NCBI GenBank assembly: GCA_964580315.1
Contig: CAZOKH010000022.1
Location: 1-43,841, forward strand
Direction: 5' to 3'
Origin: CAZOKH01 sp964580315
Lineage (GTDB): Bacteria > Chloroflexota > Anaerolineae > Anaerolineales > Anaerolineaceae
DNA: 43,841 bases
Positions 30,604 through 38,259 of this stretch are shown in pieces. Position 1 is the first letter of the stretch. Each line of letters opens with the position of its first letter. Under the pieces are notes generated by a model. That model made no database searches and was not told the origin of the DNA. It saw only the letters and a list, made by a program, of their open reading frames with translations. The position numbers and the translations under genes were made by a program.

Positions 30604-31656
30604 ATGCATTCAAATCATGATTCCAACCTTTCGGCGCGGAAGGATGATCACATTCGTATAAACCTGGAAGACGATGTTCAATCGGGTATAACCAGTGGAT
30701 TGAGCAAACTTCATTTCATCCACAATGCCCTGCCGGAAGTGAATCTTGAAGATGTGCAAATGCAGCAAAACCTTTTTGGGAAAAGTGTTCGCGTTCCCAT
30801 TTTAATTTCTTCCATGACCGGGGGCTCTGAAGCCTCGTTTGAAATCAATTGCCGGCTGGCCCAGGCCGCTCAACAAACCGGGGCTGCCCTGGGGTTGGGT
30901 TCCATTCGGACGGGATTGGAACATGCTGAACTGGCTTACACGTTTCAAATCAGGAAGTTTGCACCGGATGTTTTGCTGCTGGCTAACCTGGGGGCGGTGC
31001 AATTGGAATACGGTTACACGGTGGAAACCTGCCAAAGGGCGGTTGACCTGATGGAAGCTGATGCCCTGATTTTGCATCTTAACCCGCTGCAGGAAGCGCT
31101 GCAGCCAGAGGGGCAAACCCGCTTCAGCGGATTGTTATCGAAGATTGAACAGGTTTGCCGGCAATTACAAGTTCCTGTGATAGCCAAAGAAGTGGGCTGG
31201 GGAATTTCAAAAAACACGGCGCAGCAGTTGCTTTCTGCCGGAGTCGCGGCTATTGATGTGGCCGGGGCGGGGGGAACTTCCTGGTCGCAGGTTGAAATGT
31301 TTCGCGGCCGCACAGAAGACCAGGTTGAAATTGCCAGGGAGTTTCGTGAATGGGGGATATCAACCTTTGAATCGATTCTCAATGTTAAAACCGCCGCACC
31401 AGGTTTGATGTTGATTGCATCGGGCGGATTGCGCGGGGGAATGGATTGCGCAAAATGCCTGTCGCTGGGGGCTGCACTGGCAGGCCTGGCACGACCATTT
31501 TTACACAGTGCGGTGCAATCAACCGGGCAGGTAGTTCGCCAAATTCAGCTTATTGGCAGAGTAATCCAGGTCAGCATGTTTGCCACCGGCTGCCGAGACC
31601 TGAAAGAATTTAGAACCCGGCCAGTCCTTTATCACGAAGAAAGAGCCATTGAATGA
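30604..31656 (+). CDS. fni: Type 2 isopentenyl-diphosphate delta-isomerase (FMN-dependent)
   Basis: A 350-residue FMN- and NAD(P)H-dependent enzyme that interconverts IPP and DMAPP, the two isoprenoid building blocks. Conserved parts are ARKDDHIRINLEDDVQ, VPILISSMTGGSEASFEINCRLAQAA, LGLGSIRTGLEH, LHLNPLQEALQPEGQT, VIAKEVGWGIS, VAGAGGTSWSQVE and the FMN phosphate loop IASGGLRGGMDCAKCLSLGA. Length is normal. The stop overlaps the start of the prenyltransferase gene (ATGA), so translation is coupled. The ribosome site before the ATG is weak. The products would feed the prenyl chains and the MiaA tRNA modification. Confidence 0.96.
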   Translation: MHSNHDSNLSARKDDHIRINLEDDVQSGITSGLSKLHFIHNALPEVNLEDVQMQQNLFGKSVRVPILISSMTGGSEASFEINCRLAQAAQQTGAALGLGSIRTGLEHAELAYTFQIRKFAPDVLLLANLGAVQLEYGYTVETCQRAVDLMEADALILHLNPLQEALQPEGQTRFSGLLSKIEQVCRQLQVPVIAKEVGWGISKNTAQQLLSAGVAAIDVAGAGGTSWSQVEMFRGRTEDQVEIAREFREWGISTFESILNVKTAAPGLMLIASGGLRGGMDCAKCLSLGAALAGLARPFLHSAVQSTGQVVRQIQLIGRVIQVSMFATGCRDLKEFRTRPVLYHEERAIE

Positions 31657-32672
31657 ACTTAACCGAATTTGCAACGACAATGAGACTTTCCATTGAAGAG
31701 GCTTTAAAACAGGCGGTAGATCGGGCGCCTGACCAAAGTCTTGTGCCCTTTTACGGCTGGCTAACCTATCACATGGGTTGGCAAGGGGAAGGCGCCGGTG
31801 TGCAGGCGCAGGGCAAACGCATTCGCCCTCTGATGGTGCTGTTATGCTGCCTGGCTGCGGACGGCGATTGGCAACCGGCTTTACCGGCTGCTGCAGCGGT
31901 TGAACTGGTGCATAACTTTTCCCTCATCCATGATGATGTGGAAGACCAGGGAGAGATGCGGCACGGCAGACCCACCGTGTGGGTTAAAGCCGGAACTGCC
32001 CAGGCAATCAACGCCGGCGATTTATTGTTCACGCTGGCGCAAAATGCCGTTTTGGGTTTGAAAGATACCATTAATGCACAGGTTGCCTGTGAGGCCGCCT
32101 TTGTATTAAACCGCGCCTGCCAGCGGCTTACGGAAGGGCAATTCCTGGATTTGTCTTACGAAAAAAGGGATGATTTGCCTCTGGATGCTTATTTTCCCAT
32201 GGTGAATGGAAAAACCGCCTCCCTGCTTTCAGCATGCGCTGAACTGGGAGCGGTGTGTGCACAGGTTTCTCCTCCGCGAAGAGAAGCGTTTGCCAGGTTT
32301 GGCAACCGGTTGGGAATGGCCTTTCAGGCTGTGGATGACTGGCTGGGAATCTGGGGGGATGCGGCGCTGGTGGGCAAATCAGTTGAAAGTGACTTGCTGA
32401 GTAAAAAGAAAACTTTGCCGGTACTGTTTGGTTTGCAGCAGAAGGGCAAGTTCTCTGATCATTGGATGAATGCAAATGAAATTAGACCCGATGATGTGCC
32501 GCACCTGGCAAAGCTGTTGGTTGAAGAGGGCGCGCAGGATTATACGGTGCGTGAAGCGGATCGTTTGACCGAAGAGGCACTATCGGCTCTAAAAGAAGCC
32601 TGCCCGCGCGAAAGTGATGCCGGCCTGGCTTTGTTGGAACTGGCAAATGCTCTGCTGCGCAGAGACAAGTAG
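31653..32672 (+). CDS. Polyprenyl (farnesyl/geranylgeranyl-type) diphosphate synthase
   Basis: A 339-residue class I trans-prenyltransferase. The first Asp-rich motif is LIHDDVEDQGEMRHGRPTVW and the second is AVDDWLGIWGD; both magnesium sites are kept. The lysine/arginine IPP-binding part is QGKRIRPLMVLL. Spacing in the first motif is the two-residue form. Chain length cannot be set by eye: the residues before the first motif (VELVHNFS) include Asn-Phe rather than a bulky double aromatic. Overlaps fni by 4 bases. The folE gene follows 60 bases on. Confidence 0.92.
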   Translation: MNLTEFATTMRLSIEEALKQAVDRAPDQSLVPFYGWLTYHMGWQGEGAGVQAQGKRIRPLMVLLCCLAADGDWQPALPAAAAVELVHNFSLIHDDVEDQGEMRHGRPTVWVKAGTAQAINAGDLLFTLAQNAVLGLKDTINAQVACEAAFVLNRACQRLTEGQFLDLSYEKRDDLPLDAYFPMVNGKTASLLSACAELGAVCAQVSPPRREAFARFGNRLGMAFQAVDDWLGIWGDAALVGKSVESDLLSKKKTLPVLFGLQQKGKFSDHWMNANEIRPDDVPHLAKLLVEEGAQDYTVREADRLTEEALSALKEACPRESDAGLALLELANALLRRDK

Positions 32673-32732
32673 CCCGGTTCCAGTTATTCATGGGCGTATG
32701 AAGGAAAATACCCAAAATTGAGAGGAATTGAG

Positions 32733-33371
32733 ATGAAAGTAAATTGCTCTTCAGCTATTCAAAAATCTGCTGCGCTGTTTTGTGAAAGCGAGATGGACAC
32801 TGAGAAGATCGAAGAAGTGACCAGGGTACTGTTAAAGGCTATTGGCGAAGACCCGGAACGCGAAGGTTTGCAAAAAACGCCTCGTCGTGTTGCAAAGATG
32901 TATGATGAACTTCTTTCGGGGTATCGCACAGATCCAGAAAAACTGGTGAATGAAGCGCTGTTCGATGTTGAATACGATGAAATGGTGATTGTGCGTGATA
33001 TTGAATTTTACAGCCTTTGCGAACATCACATGCTGCCATTTATCGGCCGGGCACACGTGGCTTATATGCCCAAGGGTAAAGTGATCGGGCTATCCAAAAT
33101 TCCGCGCATTGTCGATATGTTTGCCCGCCGGTTGCAGGTTCAGGAACGCCTGACCCGCCAGGTGGCTGATTTTTTGGATGAATTGCTGCATCCCATGGGA
33201 GTGGCGGTGGTGATGGAAGGATTGCACATGTGCTCTATGATTCGCGGTGTGCGCAAGCATGATGCACGCATGACAACCTCAACCATGCTGGGCGCCTTCC
33301 GAACCAATCTTGCCACACGCACCGAATTTTTGGACAACATTTCACGCGGAGCTGAGAGTTTACATTTCTAA
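32733..33371 (+). CDS. folE: GTP cyclohydrolase I
   Basis: A 212-residue enzyme that turns GTP into dihydroneopterin triphosphate, the first step to folate and tetrahydrobiopterin. The zinc ligands are C96 and H99 (SLCEHHMLPF) and C167 (HMCSMIRGVRKH). The N-terminal helix region VLLKAIGEDPEREGLQKTPRRVAKMYDELLSGY is typical. The start is the ATG at 32733, with GAGAGGA about 7 bases upstream; an in-frame TTG lies five codons earlier. Its last base is the first base of the next ATG (TAATG), so the HAD gene is translationally coupled. Confidence 0.97.
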   Translation: MKVNCSSAIQKSAALFCESEMDTEKIEEVTRVLLKAIGEDPEREGLQKTPRRVAKMYDELLSGYRTDPEKLVNEALFDVEYDEMVIVRDIEFYSLCEHHMLPFIGRAHVAYMPKGKVIGLSKIPRIVDMFARRLQVQERLTRQVADFLDELLHPMGVAVVMEGLHMCSMIRGVRKHDARMTTSTMLGAFRTNLATRTEFLDNISRGAESLHF

Positions 33372-34564
33372 TGACGGCAGATAATATAAAAATCTTGTTA
33401 TTTGACATGGACGGTGTGCTGGTTCGCCCGGGGGGATATGGGGCCGGTGCGGATGTCACATTGAAATATTTTTTTGATAAGTTCCATTTACCGTTATATT
33501 CTGATGACCGCCGAATGCGGGTATGGTTTGAAGCAGCCGGGGTGTCAAGTGAGTGGGATATGGTGCCTATAACCCTGGCGGTTATCCTGGACCGTATCCT
33601 GGGATTTTGCCCCAGCGAACATGCACTTGAGAATTTTGAACAGGTGAGCCGGCACTTTGAAAAAGCGGTGATTCCAGAGACTGAATTTGAATTTCAATCC
33701 ATTGTGCAAACCTTGCAGCCGCATTTCTCGCGCCAGCCTGCCCCGGCTGATGCCATTTTGGATCTGATCCAAAGCGATGAAGGGGTGTTTTTATTCCCAG
33801 CGTTGCAGAAACACCCTGGTCTTGCCAGGTTGATTTTGCGCCATTCACGCGACGAGGGGAACTCTGCCGTAAACCGAGTTTTCCAAAACTATGTGCTGGG
33901 CGACAGGATTTTTGAACAGGTTTATGGAAGAAAAGCGGAATTTGAAGCCGAATCGGTTCTGTTGAAATATGACAAACCGCTTTTATCACCCGAATGGCGA
34001 AAGAGAATTTTGCAATATCGCCAGGAGAAAAAATTGTTTCCCGTGGCTTTTACAGCACGTCCATCTTCAGCGCCGAAGGAAAAACAGGATGGGCATTTGG
34101 GATATTCTCCTGAAGCCGAAATGGCGCTTTCGCTGCTTGGTTTTGAAACCGTGCCTGTAATGGGCTATGGAAGAATGGTTTATACCGGTTCGGTTTACCA
34201 GGTGGACGCTGACTCACTTTTAAAACCTTCACCTTTTCAAGCGTTGGCGGCGGCGATGGCTGCCTGGAGTGGGAGCGAATGGGAAGCTCTACAATGGGCA
34301 ATGGAAGTTTACAGCCGTCAGGCTGATGATTTCACTGCAAATGGCGGGCTGCCCCAAAAATTTGAATTGCATGTTTTTGAAGATTCAGCAGGTGGAATTC
34401 GGGCGGCTAACCGCGCCGCCGAGATATTGCGCTCGAATGGGTATGATGTGAGCTTTTTTGGCTGGGGAATTGCGACCGTTGAAGAAAAGATTAAGGCATT
34501 GCAAAAAACCGGTGCGCCGGTTTTTGACGATGTTAACCTGGCATTGAATGCAGCTCTGCAATAA
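33371..34564 (+). CDS. HAD-like protein with large insert, coupled to folE
   Basis: A 397-residue protein. Motif I of the HAD superfamily is clear at the N-terminus (ILLFDMDGVLVRPGGYG; D12 and D14). A late motif HVFEDSAGGIRAANRAAEIL resembles motif IV, and AFTARPSS may be motif II. The stretch between (about 40-210) is a long mostly helical region that I cannot assign. Activity is probably phosphatase-like; because it is coupled to folE it might act on a pterin phosphate, but that is speculation. A terminator follows at once. Confidence 0.7.
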   Translation: MTADNIKILLFDMDGVLVRPGGYGAGADVTLKYFFDKFHLPLYSDDRRMRVWFEAAGVSSEWDMVPITLAVILDRILGFCPSEHALENFEQVSRHFEKAVIPETEFEFQSIVQTLQPHFSRQPAPADAILDLIQSDEGVFLFPALQKHPGLARLILRHSRDEGNSAVNRVFQNYVLGDRIFEQVYGRKAEFEAESVLLKYDKPLLSPEWRKRILQYRQEKKLFPVAFTARPSSAPKEKQDGHLGYSPEAEMALSLLGFETVPVMGYGRMVYTGSVYQVDADSLLKPSPFQALAAAMAAWSGSEWEALQWAMEVYSRQADDFTANGGLPQKFELHVFEDSAGGIRAANRAAEILRSNGYDVSFFGWGIATVEEKIKALQKTGAPVFDDVNLALNAALQ

Positions 34565-34601
34565 AAAAAGTGGGCGGAATAAAAAAATCCGTCCACTTTT
34601 T
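34565..34601. terminator. Bidirectional terminator between the HAD gene and the SufT-like gene
   Basis: A 14-bp stem, 34565-34578 with 34588-34601, one G-U pair, and an A-rich 9-base loop. Runs of A at the start and T at the end give a U-tract in both directions. Confidence 0.85.
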
Positions 34602-34621
34602 GAACCATTTCAAAATAGCGG

Positions 34622-34972
34622 CTACATCATACCCCAGCCGAGATCCACTCCTTCTTCAAGCATTGAGAAGTCCCAGGGGTCCAGCGCTAGATCGATGGAG
34701 GCGGGGCGTTTTAAAGCATCTTCTGTTTTCAACCGAACACTCTCGATGAGAACCGAGGCATAGGGACAAAAAGGTGTGGTCAGGATCATTTTTACCATCA
34801 CGCTGTCATCTGTGATGGTAACATCACGAATCAAGCCCAGGTCGATCACACTCAATCCAATTTCAGGGTCAATCACGTCACGCAAACCAGTGCGCAGTGT
34901 TTCACAAAGCTGTGGATTGTCGGCTTCGGATTGCCAGACAGCACGGTTCGATTTGTTTTCCTGATCACTCAT
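34622..34972 (-). CDS. SufT-like DUF59/MIP18 iron-sulfur maturation factor
   Basis: A 116-residue protein of the MIP18/SufT family, which helps pass Fe-S clusters to target proteins. The DUF59 core is visible: LRDVIDPEIGLSVIDLGLIRDVTI, then MVKMILTTPFCPYASVLIESV with the conserved cysteine. The start is the ATG at 34972, which overlaps the stop of the regulator gene by 4 bases (ATGA). The coupling to a SufR-like repressor and the nearby divergent suf operon support a role in Fe-S assembly. Confidence 0.88.
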   Translation of the reverse strand: MSDQENKSNRAVWQSEADNPQLCETLRTGLRDVIDPEIGLSVIDLGLIRDVTITDDSVMVKMILTTPFCPYASVLIESVRLKTEDALKRPASIDLALDPWDFSMLEEGVDLGWGMM

Positions 34973-35607
34973 GTTGCATGTCCTTCCTGTTGGGTATCTT
35001 GGTTGTGAATCAAAAAGCTGCAATGCGAGTCGCCGTTATGGATACAACTCACTTTTTCAGATGGAACGGCAAGAATGGATGAAATGATTGCCTGATCCAT
35101 GATACATAATTCGGGGTGTTTTTGTGAAATATGATAGTAAGGGCAGCTTATGGTGTTGATGTAATAGCCATCGGAGGTTCTGTCAATTTCAATTGAAAAA
35201 CCTTCTTTTGACATGATTTCTTTCAATAAGTCCAGTTTGCCTTCCAGTGATAATTTTTTACTTTTTTCTGAATAGGTTTCTGCTAACTCTTGCGCCAACT
35301 GTTCAAACAAGTCCTGAAGAGTTTTTTCAGGCAGGCTCTTTTTCAATTGGTCAATCAAGCGGTTTGTCAGGCGCAAATAACCCGCCGGGAAGCGTTCCAG
35401 GCCCTTTTCGGTCAGATAATAGACCAGGCGTGGCCGGCCAACTCCGTGGCGTTCTTCCTCAGCCATAATCACACCTTCAGCTTGAAGATTGATCAAATGG
35501 TGGCGAACTGAGATGTTGTTAATTCCCACCGATTCAGCCAGTTCGCTGATTGATGAGCGAGGCTTTTTCATTAAGTTTTGCAGAATTAGGTCGCGTGTAC
35601 TTTTCAT
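34969..35607 (-). CDS. sufR: SufR-like iron-sulfur-sensing transcriptional repressor
   Basis: A 212-residue winged-helix regulator. The DNA-binding part spans residues 1-68 (SSISELAESVGINNISVRHHLINLQAEGVI, wing GVGRPRLVYYLTEKG). A helical dimerisation stretch follows. The C-terminal domain has four cysteines, C155, C168, C188 and C196. C155 and C168 are 12 residues apart, as in cyanobacterial SufR, which carries a [4Fe-4S] cluster and represses the suf operon when cluster supply is enough. It is divergent to sufCBD, with a TTGACA-TATACT promoter at 35656-35684. The same 15-bp element overlaps the -35 of both promoters, so self-repression is likely. Confidence 0.9.
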   Translation of the reverse strand: MKSTRDLILQNLMKKPRSSISELAESVGINNISVRHHLINLQAEGVIMAEEERHGVGRPRLVYYLTEKGLERFPAGYLRLTNRLIDQLKKSLPEKTLQDLFEQLAQELAETYSEKSKKLSLEGKLDLLKEIMSKEGFSIEIDRTSDGYYINTISCPYYHISQKHPELCIMDQAIISSILAVPSEKVSCIHNGDSHCSFLIHNQDTQQEGHAT

Positions 35608-35655
35608 GTGCGGAAAACTCTATTCACAAGTATGAAAAATCAATAATCTTTTGCC

Positions 35656-35684
35656 AGTATATCAAATGTATTAAAAATTGTCAA
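35656..35684 (-). promoter_or_regulatory. Promoter of sufR
   Basis: Minus strand: TTGACA (35684-35679), spacer 17, TATACT (35661-35656). Perfect -35 and five of six in the -10, 49 bases upstream of the start codon. Confidence 0.8.
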
Positions 35685-35694
35685 TATATTAGAT
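35680..35694 (-). promoter_or_regulatory. Candidate SufR operator, copy 1 (sufR promoter)
   Basis: On the minus strand ATCTAATATATTGAC; it covers five bases of the -35 box of sufR and extends upstream. It differs at one base from copy 2 at 35889-35903. Binding is inferred, not shown. Confidence 0.55.
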
Positions 35695-35888
35695 TATTAT
35701 CTTAATTATTCTGCGGGGAAGGAAAGGGATTATTAACCTTCAATAAATTGCAAAAAATCTGTTGTTTTTTGTCGAAATATCGCAAAAAATAGCTGAAATT
35801 CGGTGGTAATACATAAAAAAATGGCCGTTTGTTTATCTGAGCGCTGTTTTTCTTGTTTTGGGCGTGTAACTAAATATATTATATTTTT

Positions 35889-35903
35889 ATCTAAAATATT
35901 GAC
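35889..35903 (+). promoter_or_regulatory. Candidate SufR operator, copy 2 (suf operon promoter)
   Basis: ATCTAAAATATTGAC on the plus strand, ending in the first five bases of the -35 box of the suf promoter. It has the same position and orientation relative to its promoter as copy 1. Confidence 0.55.
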
Positions 35904-35927
35904 TAGCCTGTTTTCTCATGCTATAAT
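35899..35927 (+). promoter_or_regulatory. Promoter of the suf operon
   Basis: TTGACT (35899-35904), spacer 17, TATAAT (35922-35927). Eleven bases... of the two hexamers, only the last -35 base departs from TTGACA. Confidence 0.85.
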
Positions 35928-35999
35928 CTGCGTGCATTACAACCGGTATGCTATCTCATAAAAAAATGGGGTCTGGAATCCCATCAGGAGTAAGGATTA

Positions 36000-36779
36000 A
36001 TGGCTGAATTAGTTATTCGCAATCTGCATGTTAATGTTGAGGGCGTTGAAATATTAAAGGGAGTAAACCTTACTGTTCCCGCAGGTGAATTTCACGCCAT
36101 AATGGGACCGAATGGCACGGGAAAATCAACCCTCGCCTATACTCTGGCGGGGCACCCCAGTTATGAGGTGTCAGAAGGGGAGGTGCTGTTTAAAGGAATC
36201 AATGTTCTGGATTTGGAACCCGATCAGCGGTCTCATCTGGGGCTTTTCCTGGCTTTTCAATACCCTGTTGCTGTTCCCGGGGTTACGATGGCCAACTTTT
36301 TACGCACTTCATTAAATTCACACCGCAAGGCTTTGGATGAAACGGACAAGGGCGTGTCTTTGCTGGAGTTCCGCAAGGTGATGAAGGAAAAGATGAACCT
36401 TCTGAAAATGGATCCTGCTTTTGCGGGACGTTACCTGAATGATGGCTTTTCAGGCGGTGAAAAGAAACGCGCCGAGGTGCTGCAAATGGCTGTGCTTCAG
36501 CCCGAAATGGTGGTGTTGGACGAAACCGACTCCGGGTTGGATATTGATGCGCTGCGTATTGTTTCGGAGGGTGTAAATGCTTTACGCAATCCCAACCTGG
36601 GAGGGTTAATCATCACCCACTATCAGCGCATTTTGAATTACATCAAACCCGATATTGTGCATGTAATGATGGACGGCAAAATTGTGTCTTCGGGTGGCCC
36701 CGAGCTTGCTTTGGAATTGGAAGAAAAAGGTTACGAATGGGTTCGTGAGAAATTTCTTCAAAATTCTGAAACCGCCTGA
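36000..36779 (+). CDS. sufC: Fe-S cluster assembly ATPase SufC
   Basis: A 259-residue ABC-type ATPase that drives the SufBCD scaffold. Walker A is GPNGTGKSTLAYTLAG, the Q-loop lies in LAFQYPVAVPGV, the ABC signature is FSGGEKKRAEVLQM, and Walker B is MVVLDETDSGLDIDAL with the SufC-type DSGLD form. The His switch is LIITHYQRIL. It is first in the operon; sufB starts 38 bases after its stop. Confidence 0.98.
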   Translation: MAELVIRNLHVNVEGVEILKGVNLTVPAGEFHAIMGPNGTGKSTLAYTLAGHPSYEVSEGEVLFKGINVLDLEPDQRSHLGLFLAFQYPVAVPGVTMANFLRTSLNSHRKALDETDKGVSLLEFRKVMKEKMNLLKMDPAFAGRYLNDGFSGGEKKRAEVLQMAVLQPEMVVLDETDSGLDIDALRIVSEGVNALRNPNLGGLIITHYQRILNYIKPDIVHVMMDGKIVSSGGPELALELEEKGYEWVREKFLQNSETA

Positions 36780-36817
36780 AATTTTTATTTTTATCGAGAG
36801 AACATAAGAGGCTTACA

Positions 36818-38230
36818 ATGGCGGAGCAAACATCGAATGACTTTTTAAATGAATTGGATGATTATAAGTACGGATTCCGCGATCCTGATAATTATCTTTT
36901 TAAAGCAAGTAAGGGATTAAACCGCCGGGTGGTGGAACAAATCTCTTCCATGAAGGGGGAGCCGCAATGGATGCTGGATTTTCGCTTGAAAGCGTTGGAG
37001 CATCATTTGCGAAGGCCGGTGCCCACCTGGGGGGCTGATCTGTCAAGCCTGGATCTGGATGATATTTACTATTATGTCAAGCCAACCAGCGGACAGGAAC
37101 ACTCGTGGGATGATGTGCCGGAATCAATTAAAAATACCTTCAACCGTTTGGGAATCCCTGAAGCTGAACAAAAATTCCTTGCCGGTGTGGGTGCTCAGTA
37201 TGAATCGGAAATGGTGTATCACAGTATTCAAAAACACCTGGAAGAGAAGGGGGTTGTGTTTTTGAGTATTGAAGATGGTTTGCGTAACTACCCCGATCTC
37301 TTTCGAGAGTATTTCGGTACGGTGGTTCCGATTGAAGATAATAAATTTTCAGCCATCAACAGCGCAGCGTGGTCGGGTGGTTCGTTTGTGTATGTTCCAC
37401 CGAATGTAAAAGTGGAAATGCCGCTGCAAGCCTATTTCAGACTGAATATTGCCCAGATGGGACAGTTTGAGCGGTCGTTGATCATTTTAGACGAAGGTGC
37501 CCAACTACATTATGTTGAAGGATGCACAGCGCCCCAGTACACCACCAATTCATTCCACAGCGGGGTAATTGAAATCATCGTGAAACGCGGCGCCCGTATG
37601 CGCTATACCACCATTCAGAACTGGTCGAAAAATGTGTTCAACCTGGTGACGCAGCGGTCGGTTGTGCATGAAGATGCGACCATGGAATGGGTGGATGCGA
37701 ACATGGGTTCAAAAGTAACCATGAAGTACCCTTCTTGCTACCTGGTGGGCAAAGGGGCGCACGGTGAAATTCTTTCCATGGCTTTCGCGGGCGAAGGCCA
37801 ACTTCAAGATGCCGGTGGAAAGATGCTGCACATGGCGCCATACACATCCAGCAAAATCACTTCCAAATCCATCAGCAAAGACGGCGGGCGCGCATCTTAT
37901 CGCGGTCTGCTGAAAGTGCAAAAGGGTGCGGTGGGTGTGCGGTCAAATGTGGTGTGCGATGCACTACTGCTTGACCCGCAGTCAAAAACGGACACTTACC
38001 CGACAATTGAAATTGAAGAACAGGATGTAAACATCGGTCACGAAGCTTCAGTTTCCAAAGTTGGCGAAGAACAATTGTTTTACCTGATGAGCCGCGGATT
38101 GAGCGCTGAAGATGCCACAACCATGGTGGTTTCCGGGTTTATCGAACCCCTGGTTAAAGAACTGCCCATGGAATATGCGGTTGAAATGAACCGGTTGATC
38201 CATCTTCAGATGGAAGGTTCAGTCGGGTAA
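36818..38230 (+). CDS. sufB: Fe-S cluster scaffold subunit SufB
   Basis: A 470-residue scaffold protein on which new clusters are built. Conserved parts include the N-terminal YKYGFRDPDNYLFKASKGLN, the beta-helix core (SGGSFVYVPPNVKVEMPLQAYFRLN, EGAQLHYVEGCTAP, RMRYTTIQNWSKNVFNLVTQR) and the C-terminal VRSNVVCDALLLD with the cysteine proposed as a nascent-cluster ligand. This is followed by NIGHEASVSKVGEEQLFYLMSRGLSAEDA with the conserved Glu. Length is normal. The ribosome site GAGAGAACATAAGAGG is spread out upstream of the ATG. Confidence 0.98.
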   Translation: MAEQTSNDFLNELDDYKYGFRDPDNYLFKASKGLNRRVVEQISSMKGEPQWMLDFRLKALEHHLRRPVPTWGADLSSLDLDDIYYYVKPTSGQEHSWDDVPESIKNTFNRLGIPEAEQKFLAGVGAQYESEMVYHSIQKHLEEKGVVFLSIEDGLRNYPDLFREYFGTVVPIEDNKFSAINSAAWSGGSFVYVPPNVKVEMPLQAYFRLNIAQMGQFERSLIILDEGAQLHYVEGCTAPQYTTNSFHSGVIEIIVKRGARMRYTTIQNWSKNVFNLVTQRSVVHEDATMEWVDANMGSKVTMKYPSCYLVGKGAHGEILSMAFAGEGQLQDAGGKMLHMAPYTSSKITSKSISKDGGRASYRGLLKVQKGAVGVRSNVVCDALLLDPQSKTDTYPTIEIEEQDVNIGHEASVSKVGEEQLFYLMSRGLSAEDATTMVVSGFIEPLVKELPMEYAVEMNRLIHLQMEGSVG

Positions 38231-38259
38231 TTTTTATTTGAATTTTTTTGAATGACGAT

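Larger units (their letters stand above)
35608..35999. other. 392-base AT-rich control region between sufR and sufC
   Basis: No gene is supported here. It holds the two divergent promoters, two copies of a candidate SufR operator, and two GCAAAAAAT direct repeats 32 bases apart (35750-35758 and 35782-35790), with an opposed T-tract between. Such spacing of A-tracts, about three helical turns, could bend the DNA. The sufC leader is about 65 bases with the ribosome site AGGAGTAAGGA. Confidence 0.7.

Noticed and set aside
35830..35999. Cysteine-containing small frame beginning near 35830 (MAVCLSERCFSCFG)
   Set aside because: It runs through the suf promoter and has no ribosome site; composition is that of the AT-rich gap.
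35608..35999. Cyanobacterial-type SufR site (CAAC-N6-9-GTTG)
   Set aside because: I looked for it in the sufR-sufC gap and found no convincing copy; the 15-bp element across the -35 boxes is proposed instead.
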